From an uncultured Pelagibacteraceae bacterium (GTDB lineage: Bacteria; Pseudomonadota; Alphaproteobacteria; Pelagibacterales; Pelagibacteraceae), in contig CACJOY010000003.1 in the NCBI GenBank assembly GCA_902595125.1, forward strand, positions 1 to 64,000: a DNA stretch of 64,000 nt. The letters are read 5' to 3'. The position numbers were made by a program, and so were the translations under genes. The notes beneath the pieces are model-generated. The model was not told where the DNA came from. It did not search any database and was given only the letters and a program-made list of their open reading frames with translations. Positions 8,026 to 16,630 of the stretch are shown here, piece by piece. Every line of letters begins with the position of its first letter. Position 1 is the first letter of the stretch.

Positions 8026-8911
8026 TTATATCTTCAGTGCTTATAGAATTTTTATTTAATAATATAGATAATAATTTTCCGATTTCTTTATTGAGATCTT
8101 TTCTGTGACAAATTCGATCAATGAAACCTGCATCCAGAACTGCTTGAGAAAGTTGAAATCCTGGTGGGAGCTCTTCTTGAACGGTTCCAGATATGACTCG
8201 CTTACCAGCAAAGGCCACCGTAGCGCCAGGCTCAGCTATATGTATATCTCCTAACATTGCATAACTGGCCGTTATGCCGCCCGCAACTGGATCTGACATA
8301 ATTACAATATAGGGTAAGCCTGCAGCTTTGACTTCATTGATAGCGAGAGTCGTACGAGGCATTTGCGATAATGATATGCTAGACGCTTGCATTCTCATAC
8401 CCCCGCCTTGTGCAACAATAATAAGCGGTTGTTTATTTTCTATTGCATATAAAGAAGCATATAATATTGCTTCACCTTCGGCCGCTTCTACGCTTGCGCC
8501 AAGAAATTCCCATGATGAAGCCACTACTGTGCATTTAATTTTGTTAATATCACCACTTGCTACAACCATAGAACAATCTAACCCAGTTTTTTTTCTAGCG
8601 CTCTTCAATTGATCTTTATATGCTTTTACAGCCGTGAATCCTAGAGGGTCATCTTTAGGAATGGGTGTTTTAAAAGTTTCATAAATTCCTTTATCGAAGA
8701 GATATTCAAATCGTTCTGTTGGAGTTAATTTAAAATGTTTTGAGCAATAAGGACATGTATGATAATTACTCGCTATTTCTTTTTTACTCACTAGTCCTTT
8801 GCAACATGAAATATAATTACTTTTTTCTAGTTCCTCTTTTGTAGCACGCTTTCGAATAGCAGCTTTAATTCGTTCTCCCGCAGCGAATACTTTGTTTAAC
8901 CAATTTACCAT
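7982..8911 (-). CDS. accD: Acetyl-CoA carboxylase carboxyltransferase subunit beta
   Basis: This 309-residue subunit pairs with AccA to transfer the carboxyl group from biotin to acetyl-CoA, the first step of fatty-acid synthesis. The N-terminal zinc ribbon is visible as two Cys pairs (SCCKG and CPYC near residues 36 and 54). The crotonase-like core includes QGGGMRMQ and DPVAGGITASYA. The start is directly downstream of trpA, without spacer. Confidence 0.95.
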   Translation of the reverse strand: MVNWLNKVFAAGERIKAAIRKRATKEELEKSNYISCCKGLVSKKEIASNYHTCPYCSKHFKLTPTERFEYLFDKGIYETFKTPIPKDDPLGFTAVKAYKDQLKSARKKTGLDCSMVVASGDINKIKCTVVASSWEFLGASVEAAEGEAILYASLYAIENKQPLIIVAQGGGMRMQASSISLSQMPRTTLAINEVKAAGLPYIVIMSDPVAGGITASYAMLGDIHIAEPGATVAFAGKRVISGTVQEELPPGFQLSQAVLDAGFIDRICHRKDLNKEIGKLLSILLNKNSISTEDINETSENTQQISKTA

Positions 8912-9715
8912 CTAAATAATTTTGTTTTTAAGTTTCTTTATCATTTTATCTAATTTTATAACTGGATCATCTTTTTTTTTAATAGCATTTGTAATGATTT
9001 TTGAGTTAAGTGATCCTACCACAACTCCATTAGCTGATTTAAATTTTGATATATTTTTATCTGTAATGCCAAATCCTATTACACAGTTTTTGCCTTTGGC
9101 TAAATTTTGAATTTTACTATATTTTTTGAGAATATCTTTTGGGTTAACTTTTAATTTACCCCCTGTTGTATTGCTTTGTGAAATATAATAGATCATATTA
9201 TGACTATCTTTGATTATTTGTTTCATTCTATAATATGATGTAGTAGGGCTTAAAAGTTGTACAAATGTAATATTATTTTTTTTACATTTTCTTGCAAAAG
9301 ATCTATTTTCTGGATGAGGTAGATCAACAATAATTAAACCAGAAACGCCTGATTTTTTACACATCTTGATAAACTTATTTTCGTTAAATTGTAAAATTAA
9401 ATTCCAATAACCCATTAAAATTATTGGTCTTGGATATTTTGTCTTTTTAAATTTATTTATAATTTTAAATGTTTCATTGAGATTAATACCAGCTTCTATC
9501 GCTCGGTGAGATGATGTTTGAATATCACCACCGTCAGCAATTGGTGTTGAAAACGCCATGCCGGACTCTATAATATCTACGTTCTTAGATATGACTTTTA
9601 ATATATCTAATGAAATTTTTTTGGTAGGATCTCCAGCTACAGTATAAGTTAATAGGGCAGGTCTTCCCTCTGCTATACATTTTTTAAAAGCCTGACTTAT
9701 TAAAGAAGCAGTCAT
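8912..9715 (-). CDS. trpA: Tryptophan synthase alpha chain
   Basis: The 267-residue TIM-barrel subunit cleaves indole-3-glycerol phosphate to indole and G3P. The conserved catalytic Glu/Asp regions are seen as IESGMAFSTPIADGG (Glu51) and VDLPHPE. Its start ATG shares a base with the stop of trpB, indicating translational coupling that supports equal amounts of the two subunits. Confidence 0.95.
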   Translation of the reverse strand: MTASLISQAFKKCIAEGRPALLTYTVAGDPTKKISLDILKVISKNVDIIESGMAFSTPIADGGDIQTSSHRAIEAGINLNETFKIINKFKKTKYPRPIILMGYWNLILQFNENKFIKMCKKSGVSGLIIVDLPHPENRSFARKCKKNNITFVQLLSPTTSYYRMKQIIKDSHNMIYYISQSNTTGGKLKVNPKDILKKYSKIQNLAKGKNCVIGFGITDKNISKFKSANGVVVGSLNSKIITNAIKKKDDPVIKLDKMIKKLKNKII

Positions 9716-10953
9716 TAATATTTACCCAGCCTTTTTTTAATTATATGTTTGTCCTTCAAGGCGTCTCCACAACTATTTATTATTACCACAGTATCCCTAG
9801 ATAGTTTTGGACAAATTTCTATTGCTCTGGCAAAGGCGTGTGATGGTTCTAAAGAAGGATTAATTTTATTCTCTAATTTTCTAATCAATTTATATGCTTT
9901 AAGTGCATCTTCATCTGTTTTTGAAACATAGGATGCTCTTCCTGTATCCTTTAAAAAACAATGAAGAGGCGAAACGCCAGGATAATCTAATCCCGCCGAT
10001 ACGGAAGACGTTTTGTCAATCTGTCCGTGTTTATCTTGGCACACGTATTGAGCTGCACCATGAAGAACACCAATTTTAGAATTATTACTTAAAGGAGCAG
10101 CGTGTTTTTTTGAATTTTTTGGACCCCCAGCTTCTATACCTTCAAAACTAACTTGTCTTTTATCATAATCCATAAACTCACTCCACATACCATAAGCCGA
10201 CGAGCCACCACCAACACAATTTAGAAGCTTAACTTTTTTAGGCACTTCCCCAAATTCATCAATTATTTGTTGTTTTAATTCTCTAGAAATTTGTGCGGTA
10301 GACCAACCACATATCTTGACGAATATCATGGCGCTTACAGTACTACCTACACCTAAATGAACTTTTTCATGGTTCGCTACCCAATATCTCATAACTTCCG
10401 AAACGGCATCAACCAAGGTCTGACTACCGGTATAGACAGGTACAACTTCAGCTCCATTTTTTTTCATTGCATCAACATTTGGTTTTTGGCGTAAGAAATC
10501 TTTATGTCCCATAAATACTTTACATTTAAGACCAAAGTGTTTAGCCGCGATAGAAAACATCTTACCATTGTAACCGGCCCCCGTGTCGGTTACAAGATAT
10601 CGTTTTCCCATTTTTTTACAAAGCATTGCTGCCGTAATTGCTCCGTAGATTTTATGGGCGCCGCCACGAGCAGCTGATACTACTTTGGCGTATATTTGAG
10701 CACCACCCAAATGATTAGATAAATTTTCTAACTTAATAAATGGGGTAGGGCCTTTATGCACCCAGTTGTTATAATAATAATCTCTTTCAGCTAAAAATTT
10801 TTTATCTTTTCTTAATTTTTCAAATTTTATAGTTAAATCATCTATAGGTTTTCTTAATGTTTCAGGGATATAAGACCCACCAAATTTACCACCCCAAAAA
10901 CCATGTTTGTCATGTTGATCTATTAATGGAATACCTTTTTTAATTTTTATCAT
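9715..10953 (-). CDS. trpB: Tryptophan synthase beta chain
   Basis: The 412-residue PLP enzyme condenses indole and serine to tryptophan. The PLP lysine lies in RGGAHKIYGA near residue 97, and the phosphate-binding glycine loop is CVGGGSSAYGMW. It overlaps trpF by 14 bases upstream and trpA downstream. The length and motifs are normal for the family. Confidence 0.96.
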   Translation of the reverse strand: MIKIKKGIPLIDQHDKHGFWGGKFGGSYIPETLRKPIDDLTIKFEKLRKDKKFLAERDYYYNNWVHKGPTPFIKLENLSNHLGGAQIYAKVVSAARGGAHKIYGAITAAMLCKKMGKRYLVTDTGAGYNGKMFSIAAKHFGLKCKVFMGHKDFLRQKPNVDAMKKNGAEVVPVYTGSQTLVDAVSEVMRYWVANHEKVHLGVGSTVSAMIFVKICGWSTAQISRELKQQIIDEFGEVPKKVKLLNCVGGGSSAYGMWSEFMDYDKRQVSFEGIEAGGPKNSKKHAAPLSNNSKIGVLHGAAQYVCQDKHGQIDKTSSVSAGLDYPGVSPLHCFLKDTGRASYVSKTDEDALKAYKLIRKLENKINPSLEPSHAFARAIEICPKLSRDTVVIINSCGDALKDKHIIKKRLGKY

Positions 10954-11569
10954 TAACCTTTTTAACCTTATTCAAAAAAATATCTATTTTGGAAATATCT
11001 TTTACACCAGAGGACTCAATGCCTCCAGAGATATCAATATAATTACAAATTTTTTTAAATTTATCAATATCATCATCAAATTGAATATTTCCAGCAATCA
11101 TTTTTTTAAAATTATTTGGTATATTATTTAACAAATTATAATCCCAACTCAGTGATTTGTGGTATCCAGCTGAGTCCCATAAAATTATATCAGAAACAGC
11201 TGTATATTCTCTATATTTATTTATGTCCTCATTATGTTTTATAGTTATAGCTGAGATAATTTTTTTATTATATTTTGACTTAATTGATTTAATTTCATCG
11301 GGGTCACAATCATAAATTTGATAATAATCAAAAGGTAACTCTTTAATTTTCTCCAAATCCCTACTATCTGGCTTTACAAGCACGGCTGTGAATTGAGATT
11401 TTTTTTTATCTACATTTAATAAATTTTTAAGTTTATCAGTATCAACAAAACGTTTTGACTTACGCCAATTTACTATGAAACCTATGAGGGCTGGAGAATT
11501 GGGATGATTGATTGCAAAGTTTAATGTCTCTAGATTAGAGAACCCGCAAAGTTTTGTCTTTATTGTCAT
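10940..11569 (-). CDS. trpF: Phosphoribosylanthranilate isomerase
   Basis: The 209-residue protein catalyses the Amadori rearrangement of phosphoribosylanthranilate in tryptophan synthesis. The catalytic Cys lies in KLCGFSNLETL near residue 8. The C-terminal phosphate-binding part is IDISGGIESSGVKD. The sequence is more divergent and Lys/Asn-rich than typical TrpF, but its position between pyrF and trpB supports the call. Confidence 0.9.
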   Translation of the reverse strand: MTIKTKLCGFSNLETLNFAINHPNSPALIGFIVNWRKSKRFVDTDKLKNLLNVDKKKSQFTAVLVKPDSRDLEKIKELPFDYYQIYDCDPDEIKSIKSKYNKKIISAITIKHNEDINKYREYTAVSDIILWDSAGYHKSLSWDYNLLNNIPNNFKKMIAGNIQFDDDIDKFKKICNYIDISGGIESSGVKDISKIDIFLNKVKKVNDKN

Positions 11570-12264
11570 TAATTTAGATGATCTATTAATCTCTTAATAT
11601 TTCTTTTGATGTTTCCAGAATGGATAGATCTGCCAAGGACGATTGCTGATGCGCCAGCTTTAAAAGCAAACTTTGGAGTTTTTACACGTGATTGATCGTC
11701 CAATTTATCTCCTGGTAATCTTATCCCTGGTGTAACAATAAATAAATTTTTATATTTTTTTTTTATTATTTTTGCTTCATTTGCTGAAGCAACAATTCCT
11801 TTAATTCCTGCTTTTTTTAAGAGACCAGCTTGTTTTAAAACTAATTTTTCAACTTTATCTTTATAGCCAATTTCTCTTAATGATTTATTATCAAGGCTAG
11901 TTAAGATAGTTACCCCGCAAACAATTATAGACTTATTTATCATCTTTGCTTGTTTCTGAAAATCCCTTAAACCCTTTAAACCTACGTTTGCCATAACAGT
12001 TATATATTTAATCTTTTTTATATCTTTTAAAGAATTAAGTGCTGATGTTATAGTTTTAGGAATATCAGAGGCCTTTATATCCAAAAAAAATTCTGATTTA
12101 TAATTCTCTAGAAACTTTCTACCATTTTTTGAATAAAAGAATTGTAACCCAAATTTTGGGATAATCTTTAATTTATCAGTTTGAGTTTGACTAATAATTC
12201 TTTTAATTTTCTTTAGATTTGATGTATCATACGCAACAAAGATACTTTTACTTTTACTCTTCAT
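11569..12264 (-). CDS. pyrF: Orotidine 5'-phosphate decarboxylase
   Basis: The 231-residue TIM-barrel enzyme makes UMP from OMP. The catalytic Lys/Asp cluster is FLDIKASDIPKT near residues 80-91, and the C-terminal phosphate site is VTPGIRLPGD followed by GASAIVLGRSI. The gene sits between ihfB and trpF with short overlaps on both sides, suggesting one transcript from rpsA to folC. Confidence 0.92.
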   Translation of the reverse strand: MKSKSKSIFVAYDTSNLKKIKRIISQTQTDKLKIIPKFGLQFFYSKNGRKFLENYKSEFFLDIKASDIPKTITSALNSLKDIKKIKYITVMANVGLKGLRDFQKQAKMINKSIIVCGVTILTSLDNKSLREIGYKDKVEKLVLKQAGLLKKAGIKGIVASANEAKIIKKKYKNLFIVTPGIRLPGDKLDDQSRVKTPKFAFKAGASAIVLGRSIHSGNIKRNIKRLIDHLN

Positions 12265-12544
12265 TATTAATTTTCTTGAACATTTGTTGACTCATACGCC
12301 ATGCTATTACCTTTTTTTCAGGTACAGCCACTTTCTCAGAATTTTTTGGATTTCTCCTTATTGAGGCTTTTTGAGTTTTAATCCTGTAGGTGCCAAAATT
12401 TCGTAATTCTACGCCTTCGCCTCGTTTTAAAGCTCTCTTTATTTCGTTTAACACAACCGAAACAATTTTATCGAGATCTTTAGCGGTAAAATTTGGAAAT
12501 GACTTTTTGAGTTGATTTAAAAGCTTTGATTTTACAATAGCCAA
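12254..12544 (-). CDS. ihfB: Integration host factor beta-like HU-family protein
   Basis: The 96-residue DNA-bending protein has the HU/IHF fold, with the beta-arm sequence RRNPKNSEKVAVP (usually RNPxTGE) and the helix GVELRNFGTYRIK. Its position directly after rpsA is the standard place of ihfB (himD). It acts with IHF alpha in nucleoid structure and promoter architecture. Confidence 0.9.
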   Translation of the reverse strand: MAIVKSKLLNQLKKSFPNFTAKDLDKIVSVVLNEIKRALKRGEGVELRNFGTYRIKTQKASIRRNPKNSEKVAVPEKKVIAWRMSQQMFKKINNEE

Positions 12545-12556
12545 TTTTTTTCTCTA

Positions 12557-13768
12557 TTATTTTTTTTCTTCTTTTTTCTTTAAATTATCAGATTTAGCAA
12601 TATCTTCTTTTAGTGATTTGAATGGTAAATTTTTACCAGATCCTTCAGATCCATATTTTTCTAAAGCTTCTTTTTTTTCTATTTCTTCTAAAAGTTTAAT
12701 ACTTAATACAGCTTTGCGCTTATTCATATCAATTTCTTGAATCGCACAATCGATGCGATCACCTGCATTAAACCTAGTTGGTCTCGCATCTGCTGCATTA
12801 ATTGCAATTTGAGATTTTTTAATATTAAAGTCCATCTCACAACTCTCTGGCCTTACAATTAAACCTTTGCTTTCTGTTGATATAATTTTGACAGTTATAG
12901 TTTGATTTATTTTTTTATCTTTAAACCAATCGAAAGGATCTTTTTGTGTTTGTCTTAATCCTACTCTAATTTTTTGATCAGAAACTTTAATTTCTAAAAC
13001 TTTTACTTTAATTTTATCTCCTTTTTTATACTTCGCTAATTCCTCTTCACCATTGTTTAAATAAGTAAGATCATTGCAATGTAAAAATGCATCAATATCC
13101 ATGTCATCTACTTTTAAAAAAAGTGAATATTCATTTTTATTTACTACCTCACCTTCAACAGTGCTTCCTATTTTATATTTTTTTTCAAATGTTTCAAAAG
13201 GATTTTCTAGAGTTAACTTATGAGAAATAGCTACTCGTCTTTTTTCTTTATCAATTTCCGTTATCACGCAACTTATTTCTTGTCCAACCTTAAACATTTT
13301 TTTTGCTGAAACATTTTTTTTTAGCCAACTAAGTTCACTTGAATGTAACAGAGTCGTGAGTCCCGGTTCTAACTCACAGAAAGCTCCAAAGTCCATAATC
13401 TTAACAACTTTAGCTTTATAAACTTTATTTAACTCATAATTTTCTACATTCTCAAAAGGATCTGGTGTTAATTGTTTTATTGAGCAGCCAATCTGTAATT
13501 TATTTTCATCAATGGAGATCACTTTGAGATCCATTTTCTGGCCAATCTCAACAATTTGATCTGGGTGGTCGACTCGACTCCAACTCAATTCTTGAAGGTG
13601 CGTGAGAACATCTATTTCACCATTGACGTTAAAAAATGCCCCAAAGCTTGAGAAGCCCTTACACTCAGCACCCTTAATAATATCTCCAACTTTGTATTTT
13701 TCGATAATTTTTGCTTTGTCTTCTTTTTTATAAGAAGAAATAATTTCTCTTCTTGATACACATGCATT
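12557..13768 (-). CDS. rpsA: Ribosomal protein S1, 3' part (S1 domains 3-6)
   Basis: Read in the frame that follows the hairpin insertion, this segment encodes the rest of S1 after residue 176. It begins N-A-C-V-S-R-R-E-I, the normal linker after S1 domain 2, and continues through four more S1 domains (for example KGFSSFGAFFNVNGEID and MDFGAFCELEPGLT) to a lysine-rich tail. The open frame extends upstream of the first plausible in-frame start (TTG at 13588), and the homology begins right at base 13768, directly after the GGA at 13769-13771. There is no sensible independent start at that point, so it should be read as a continuation of the 14342 start. The joined protein would be about 579 residues, normal for S1. 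Confidence 0.9.
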   Translation of the reverse strand, partial: NACVSRREIISSYKKEDKAKIIEKYKVGDIIKGAECKGFSSFGAFFNVNGEIDVLTHLQELSWSRVDHPDQIVEIGQKMDLKVISIDENKLQIGCSIKQLTPDPFENVENYELNKVYKAKVVKIMDFGAFCELEPGLTTLLHSSELSWLKKNVSAKKMFKVGQEISCVITEIDKEKRRVAISHKLTLENPFETFEKKYKIGSTVEGEVVNKNEYSLFLKVDDMDIDAFLHCNDLTYLNNGEEELAKYKKGDKIKVKVLEIKVSDQKIRVGLRQTQKDPFDWFKDKKINQTITVKIISTESKGLIVRPESCEMDFNIKKSQIAINAADARPTRFNAGDRIDCAIQEIDMNKRKAVLSIKLLEEIEKKEALEKYGSEGSGKNLPFKSLKEDIAKSDNLKKKEEKK

Positions 13769-13817
13769 TCCAAAAGGACTGGTGCCCCCAACCTTAAAGG
13801 TTGGGGGCCCAGCGCCC
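13769..13817 (-). other. Hairpin insertion (candidate translational bypass element) in rpsA
   Basis: On the mRNA strand the S1 frame reads GTG-CGC-GGG (Gly176 codon, 13817-13815) and then enters a GC-rich insertion. In it 12-base arms GCCCCCAACCTT and AAGGTTGGGGGC are perfect complements. CTGG and CCAG form an extra stem at the base, and an in-frame TAA (13796-13794) is at the tip. The insertion ends in TTTT before GGA (13771-13769). Skipping 13814-13769 (46 bases) from GGG to GGA gives K-V-R-G-N-A-C-V-S-R-R, the expected S1 sequence. The reading frames on the two sides differ, so simple readthrough cannot rescue it. It could be a bypassed coding gap, a removed RNA segment or a disabling insertion. 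Confidence 0.8.
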
Positions 13818-14342
13818 GCGCACTTTATCCAATTTTATTAACGCAAATTTTTGAGGCTCATTCATTAAATGATCGATGTTTTTTAAAGGTTTCGAATCAA
13901 TTTGAGATCCAGGAAGAAACATTAATGAACCTGTATCTATATGTTCAACTATACATCCACCTTTGCATTTACTAGTAATACGTCCCATAATAGGTTCATT
14001 TTTTTCATACGCTTCGACAAGTTTGTCCCAACCTTTAATCTTCATAGCTTTGCTTGCAGATACTACAACCTCTCCAGATTTATTTTCTAAAGTCTCCAAT
14101 AAAACTGGAATTTTTGAACCTTCTTTTAAATTTTCCCCAAGGATTGATTTAGCTTCTTGAATATCTATTACAGGCTCACTCTTTAAATTTTCTATGTAAA
14201 GAAAGACATACTTTTCAGTAATCTTATTTACCACTCCTTCAATGATCTTTCCTTCTTCAATATTGATTTTAGAAAGTTGGCTGTTTAATAGTTTCTCGAA
14301 CTCTTTAGAGGCGGGTGTAGTAAGACTTTTAAATATTTCCAT
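13794..14342 (-). CDS. rpsA: Ribosomal protein S1, 5' part (S1 domains 1-2)
   Basis: Starting from ATG at 14342, this frame encodes S1 domains 1 and 2 (EEGKIIEGVVNKITEKYVF and PIMGRITSKCKGG). Through residue 176 (IKLDKVRG) it matches S1. The following six residues (RWAPNL) and the TAA come from the hairpin insertion and are not S1-like. S1 binds mRNA on the 30S subunit and is normally essential. Without bypass or RNA removal, only a 182-residue two-domain product is made. AAGGA lies about 12 bases upstream of the start. The usual upstream neighbour cmk is absent. Confidence 0.9.
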   Translation of the reverse strand: MEIFKSLTTPASKEFEKLLNSQLSKINIEEGKIIEGVVNKITEKYVFLYIENLKSEPVIDIQEAKSILGENLKEGSKIPVLLETLENKSGEVVVSASKAMKIKGWDKLVEAYEKNEPIMGRITSKCKGGCIVEHIDTGSLMFLPGSQIDSKPLKNIDHLMNEPQKFALIKLDKVRGRWAPNL

Positions 14343-14454
14343 TAATAAAGTTTAATCCTTTTTGTTTTTAATTTATTTAAAAACTTGGAACTTTTAGATA
14401 AATTTAGCATTTTAATCAACATCGAATCGTAAATTTTTGAAAATATTAATTAAC

Positions 14455-14460
14455 ATTATA
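14455..14460 (-). promoter_or_regulatory. Candidate -10 box for the rpsA operon
   Basis: The 164-base gap between aroA and rpsA contains a perfect TATAAT on the minus strand, about 113 bases upstream of the rpsA start, with only a weak -35 match. This would leave an approximately 105-base AT-rich leader, long for this compact genome and consistent with leader-based control of S1 synthesis. The rest of the gap shows no ORF or clear structure. Confidence 0.35.
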
Positions 14461-14506
14461 TAATTTTAAGCTATTTTATTGATTAAAAGCGTTACTTTAT
14501 AGATTT

Positions 14507-15832
14507 TCACTTAATCTGAGCTCCTAGTTGCTTGATTTTCTTAAGAAATGAGGGAAAAGATGTATTTATTGAGATTTTGTCGAATATTTGCCAATTACCT
14601 CCAAAAGTTAAAGCAGCTACAACACTCGTCATAAAAACTCTATGATCTTTTAAAAAATTTTTTATTATAATATTTTTTTTTATTTCTAATTCAGGATTTC
14701 CATAAATTTTAATACTATCTTTTGTTACTTTATTTTTAATTCCCATCTTGTTTAAAATTTTTGATCCCCATAAAAGTCTAGGACTTTCTTTTTGATTAAG
14801 TTCGGACAATCTTTTAAAATACGAAACTCCTTTTGCTTTAGCAGCAACCAAGAAGATTAATAAAAACTCGTCTATAGCTTCGCTATTTAATTTAATTGGA
14901 CAGTTTATCGATTTAAATTCTTTTGTACTTTTGACATGTAAATCTGCTATTTTTTCTCCTTTATAAATTTTTGGATTGGAAATTTTAATTTTGATACCCA
15001 TTAATTTTAAAACTTTTAAAATTCCTGTTCTAGTAGGATTTATATTCACATTTTTGATATTTATTTTTGAATTTTTTGATAGAGCTGTCAGAATAATAAA
15101 AAAAGCACTTGAACTTATATCTGATGGAATCTTGTAATTAATCGGATTAATTTTCTTGCCACCGCTGATATTGATAAAGTCAAATTTTTTTTTTTTATTA
15201 ATCTTAATAGGCAAATTGAGATGTTTGAATAATAGCTCAGTATGATTTCGAGATTTTTTTGCCTTAATCTTTGTGACGCCTTCAGTATTCAATGCAGCTA
15301 ACATAATGCTACTTTTACATTGAGCTGAACCTCTATTTTCATAAAAAGATATAGGTCTTGGTTTATTCGTACCATTTATATAAATTGGAAGTTTTCCTGA
15401 GTTGCTTTTAAAAGTTGCACCAAATTCGGATAAAGGTTTAGTGACTCTTTGAAAATCTCTTCTAGACAAACTTTTGTCACCTATAATTTTTATTTTTTTA
15501 TTTGAATGAACTAAAAGACCAATTAAAAGTCTTCCAAGTGTTCCAGAATTACCAGCATTTAAAACTAAATTTTTTTTATATTTAAAATTATTAAGACCAT
15601 TTCCCGTGATTTCACAAAAATTTTTAAATTGTCTTACTTTTATACCTAGCTTCTTAAGGCATCGTAAAGTATCAATCACATCTTCAGATTTTAAAAGATT
15701 AAAAGATTTTGATTTTCCTGATGCTTGGGAAGCTAATAGGGCCCAACGAATTGATAAACTCTTGTCACCTTCTATTATTAATTCTTTATTAAAAGGTCTA
15801 ATAGTTTTAGAAATTCTTACAAAATTTTTCAT
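14507..15832 (-). CDS. aroA: 3-phosphoshikimate 1-carboxyvinyltransferase (EPSP synthase)
   Basis: This 441-residue enzyme joins PEP to shikimate-3-phosphate, the penultimate step to chorismate. Conserved motifs are GDKSLSIRWALLAS near residue 22, LNAGNSGTLGRLL near residue 91 and the DHRVFMTSVVAALTF segment near the C-terminus. It supplies the Trp and Phe pathways also encoded here. The start is separated from lptB by 13 bases. Confidence 0.95.
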   Translation of the reverse strand: MKNFVRISKTIRPFNKELIIEGDKSLSIRWALLASQASGKSKSFNLLKSEDVIDTLRCLKKLGIKVRQFKNFCEITGNGLNNFKYKKNLVLNAGNSGTLGRLLIGLLVHSNKKIKIIGDKSLSRRDFQRVTKPLSEFGATFKSNSGKLPIYINGTNKPRPISFYENRGSAQCKSSIMLAALNTEGVTKIKAKKSRNHTELLFKHLNLPIKINKKKKFDFINISGGKKINPINYKIPSDISSSAFFIILTALSKNSKINIKNVNINPTRTGILKVLKLMGIKIKISNPKIYKGEKIADLHVKSTKEFKSINCPIKLNSEAIDEFLLIFLVAAKAKGVSYFKRLSELNQKESPRLLWGSKILNKMGIKNKVTKDSIKIYGNPELEIKKNIIIKNFLKDHRVFMTSVVAALTFGGNWQIFDKISINTSFPSFLKKIKQLGAQIK

Positions 15833-15845
15833 TACTTTTCTTTAA

Positions 15846-16622
15846 TTAACTAATTTTAAAAGACTCACCAAAATAAACATTTTGGGCATCTATATTTTTG
15901 ATCAAATTAGTAGGAGTTCCATGTGCAACAACTTTTCCATTATGGATTATTGCAGCAGTATCAACACATGCCAGTAAATCTCTAGCTTGGTGATCACATA
16001 AAATAACAGATATATTATTATTACTTTGAAGATTAACTATAATTTCTTGAAGTGTTTTTATTGTCATTACATCTAGAGCAGCAAATGGTTCATCTAGTAA
16101 AAGAATTTTTGGATCAGATATCAATGCAATTGCAATGACTAATTTTTTTTTCTGACCTCCTGATAGAAAATCAGCCTTAATATCTCTTACAGGATCAAGT
16201 TCAAATTTTGAGACTAATGAATCAATTTTTTCTCCCCTATAACTTTGATTTTCTATAGTAATTTCTGCTATGGCTTTTAAATTTTCATAGACCGTCAGGT
16301 CGTGAAAAAAACCTCCATGTTGCGGTACAAAACCTATCTTAAATTTTAGGGTTCTTTGATAAATTGGATAATCATTAACAATTTCATTATTTATTGAAAT
16401 TTTACCAAAATCAGGAGAAAGCAAACCAGTTATCAGATTAAATATAGTTGATTTACCGACTCCATTGGGTCCTAATAATCCTAATATTTGTCCATTATTT
16501 AATCTTAAATTCAAACTATCTAAAATAATTTTTCTCCCAAATTTAAGAGAAATCTTATCAAGTTTTAAAATTGATATATTTTCTTTAAATGATTTGATCC
16601 TAAATTTTTTGATATTTGACAT
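15846..16622 (-). CDS. lptB: LPS export ABC transporter ATPase LptB
   Basis: The 258-residue ATPase powers LPS extraction from the inner membrane with LptFG. The Walker A is LLGPNGVGKST, the signature LSGGQKKKLVIA, and Walker B ILLLDEPFAALD. An N-terminal extension of about 20 residues precedes the ABC fold. It follows lptC by 8 bases. The expected lptA gene between lptC and lptB is not present. Confidence 0.92.
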   Translation of the reverse strand: MSNIKKFRIKSFKENISILKLDKISLKFGRKIILDSLNLRLNNGQILGLLGPNGVGKSTIFNLITGLLSPDFGKISINNEIVNDYPIYQRTLKFKIGFVPQHGGFFHDLTVYENLKAIAEITIENQSYRGEKIDSLVSKFELDPVRDIKADFLSGGQKKKLVIAIALISDPKILLLDEPFAALDVMTIKTLQEIIVNLQSNNNISVILCDHQARDLLACVDTAAIIHNGKVVAHGTPTNLIKNIDAQNVYFGESFKIS

Positions 16623-16630
16623 ATTTTTTT

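Noticed and set aside
13589-13793. 205-base intergenic region between two S1 genes
   Set aside because: All of it up to 13768 codes for S1 domain 3 without a stop; only the 46-base insertion interrupts the gene.
13769-13817. Ordinary intrinsic terminator in rpsA
   Set aside because: The hairpin has no long T-run on the mRNA strand, lies inside a frame that resumes perfectly, and has a matching partner in gcrA.
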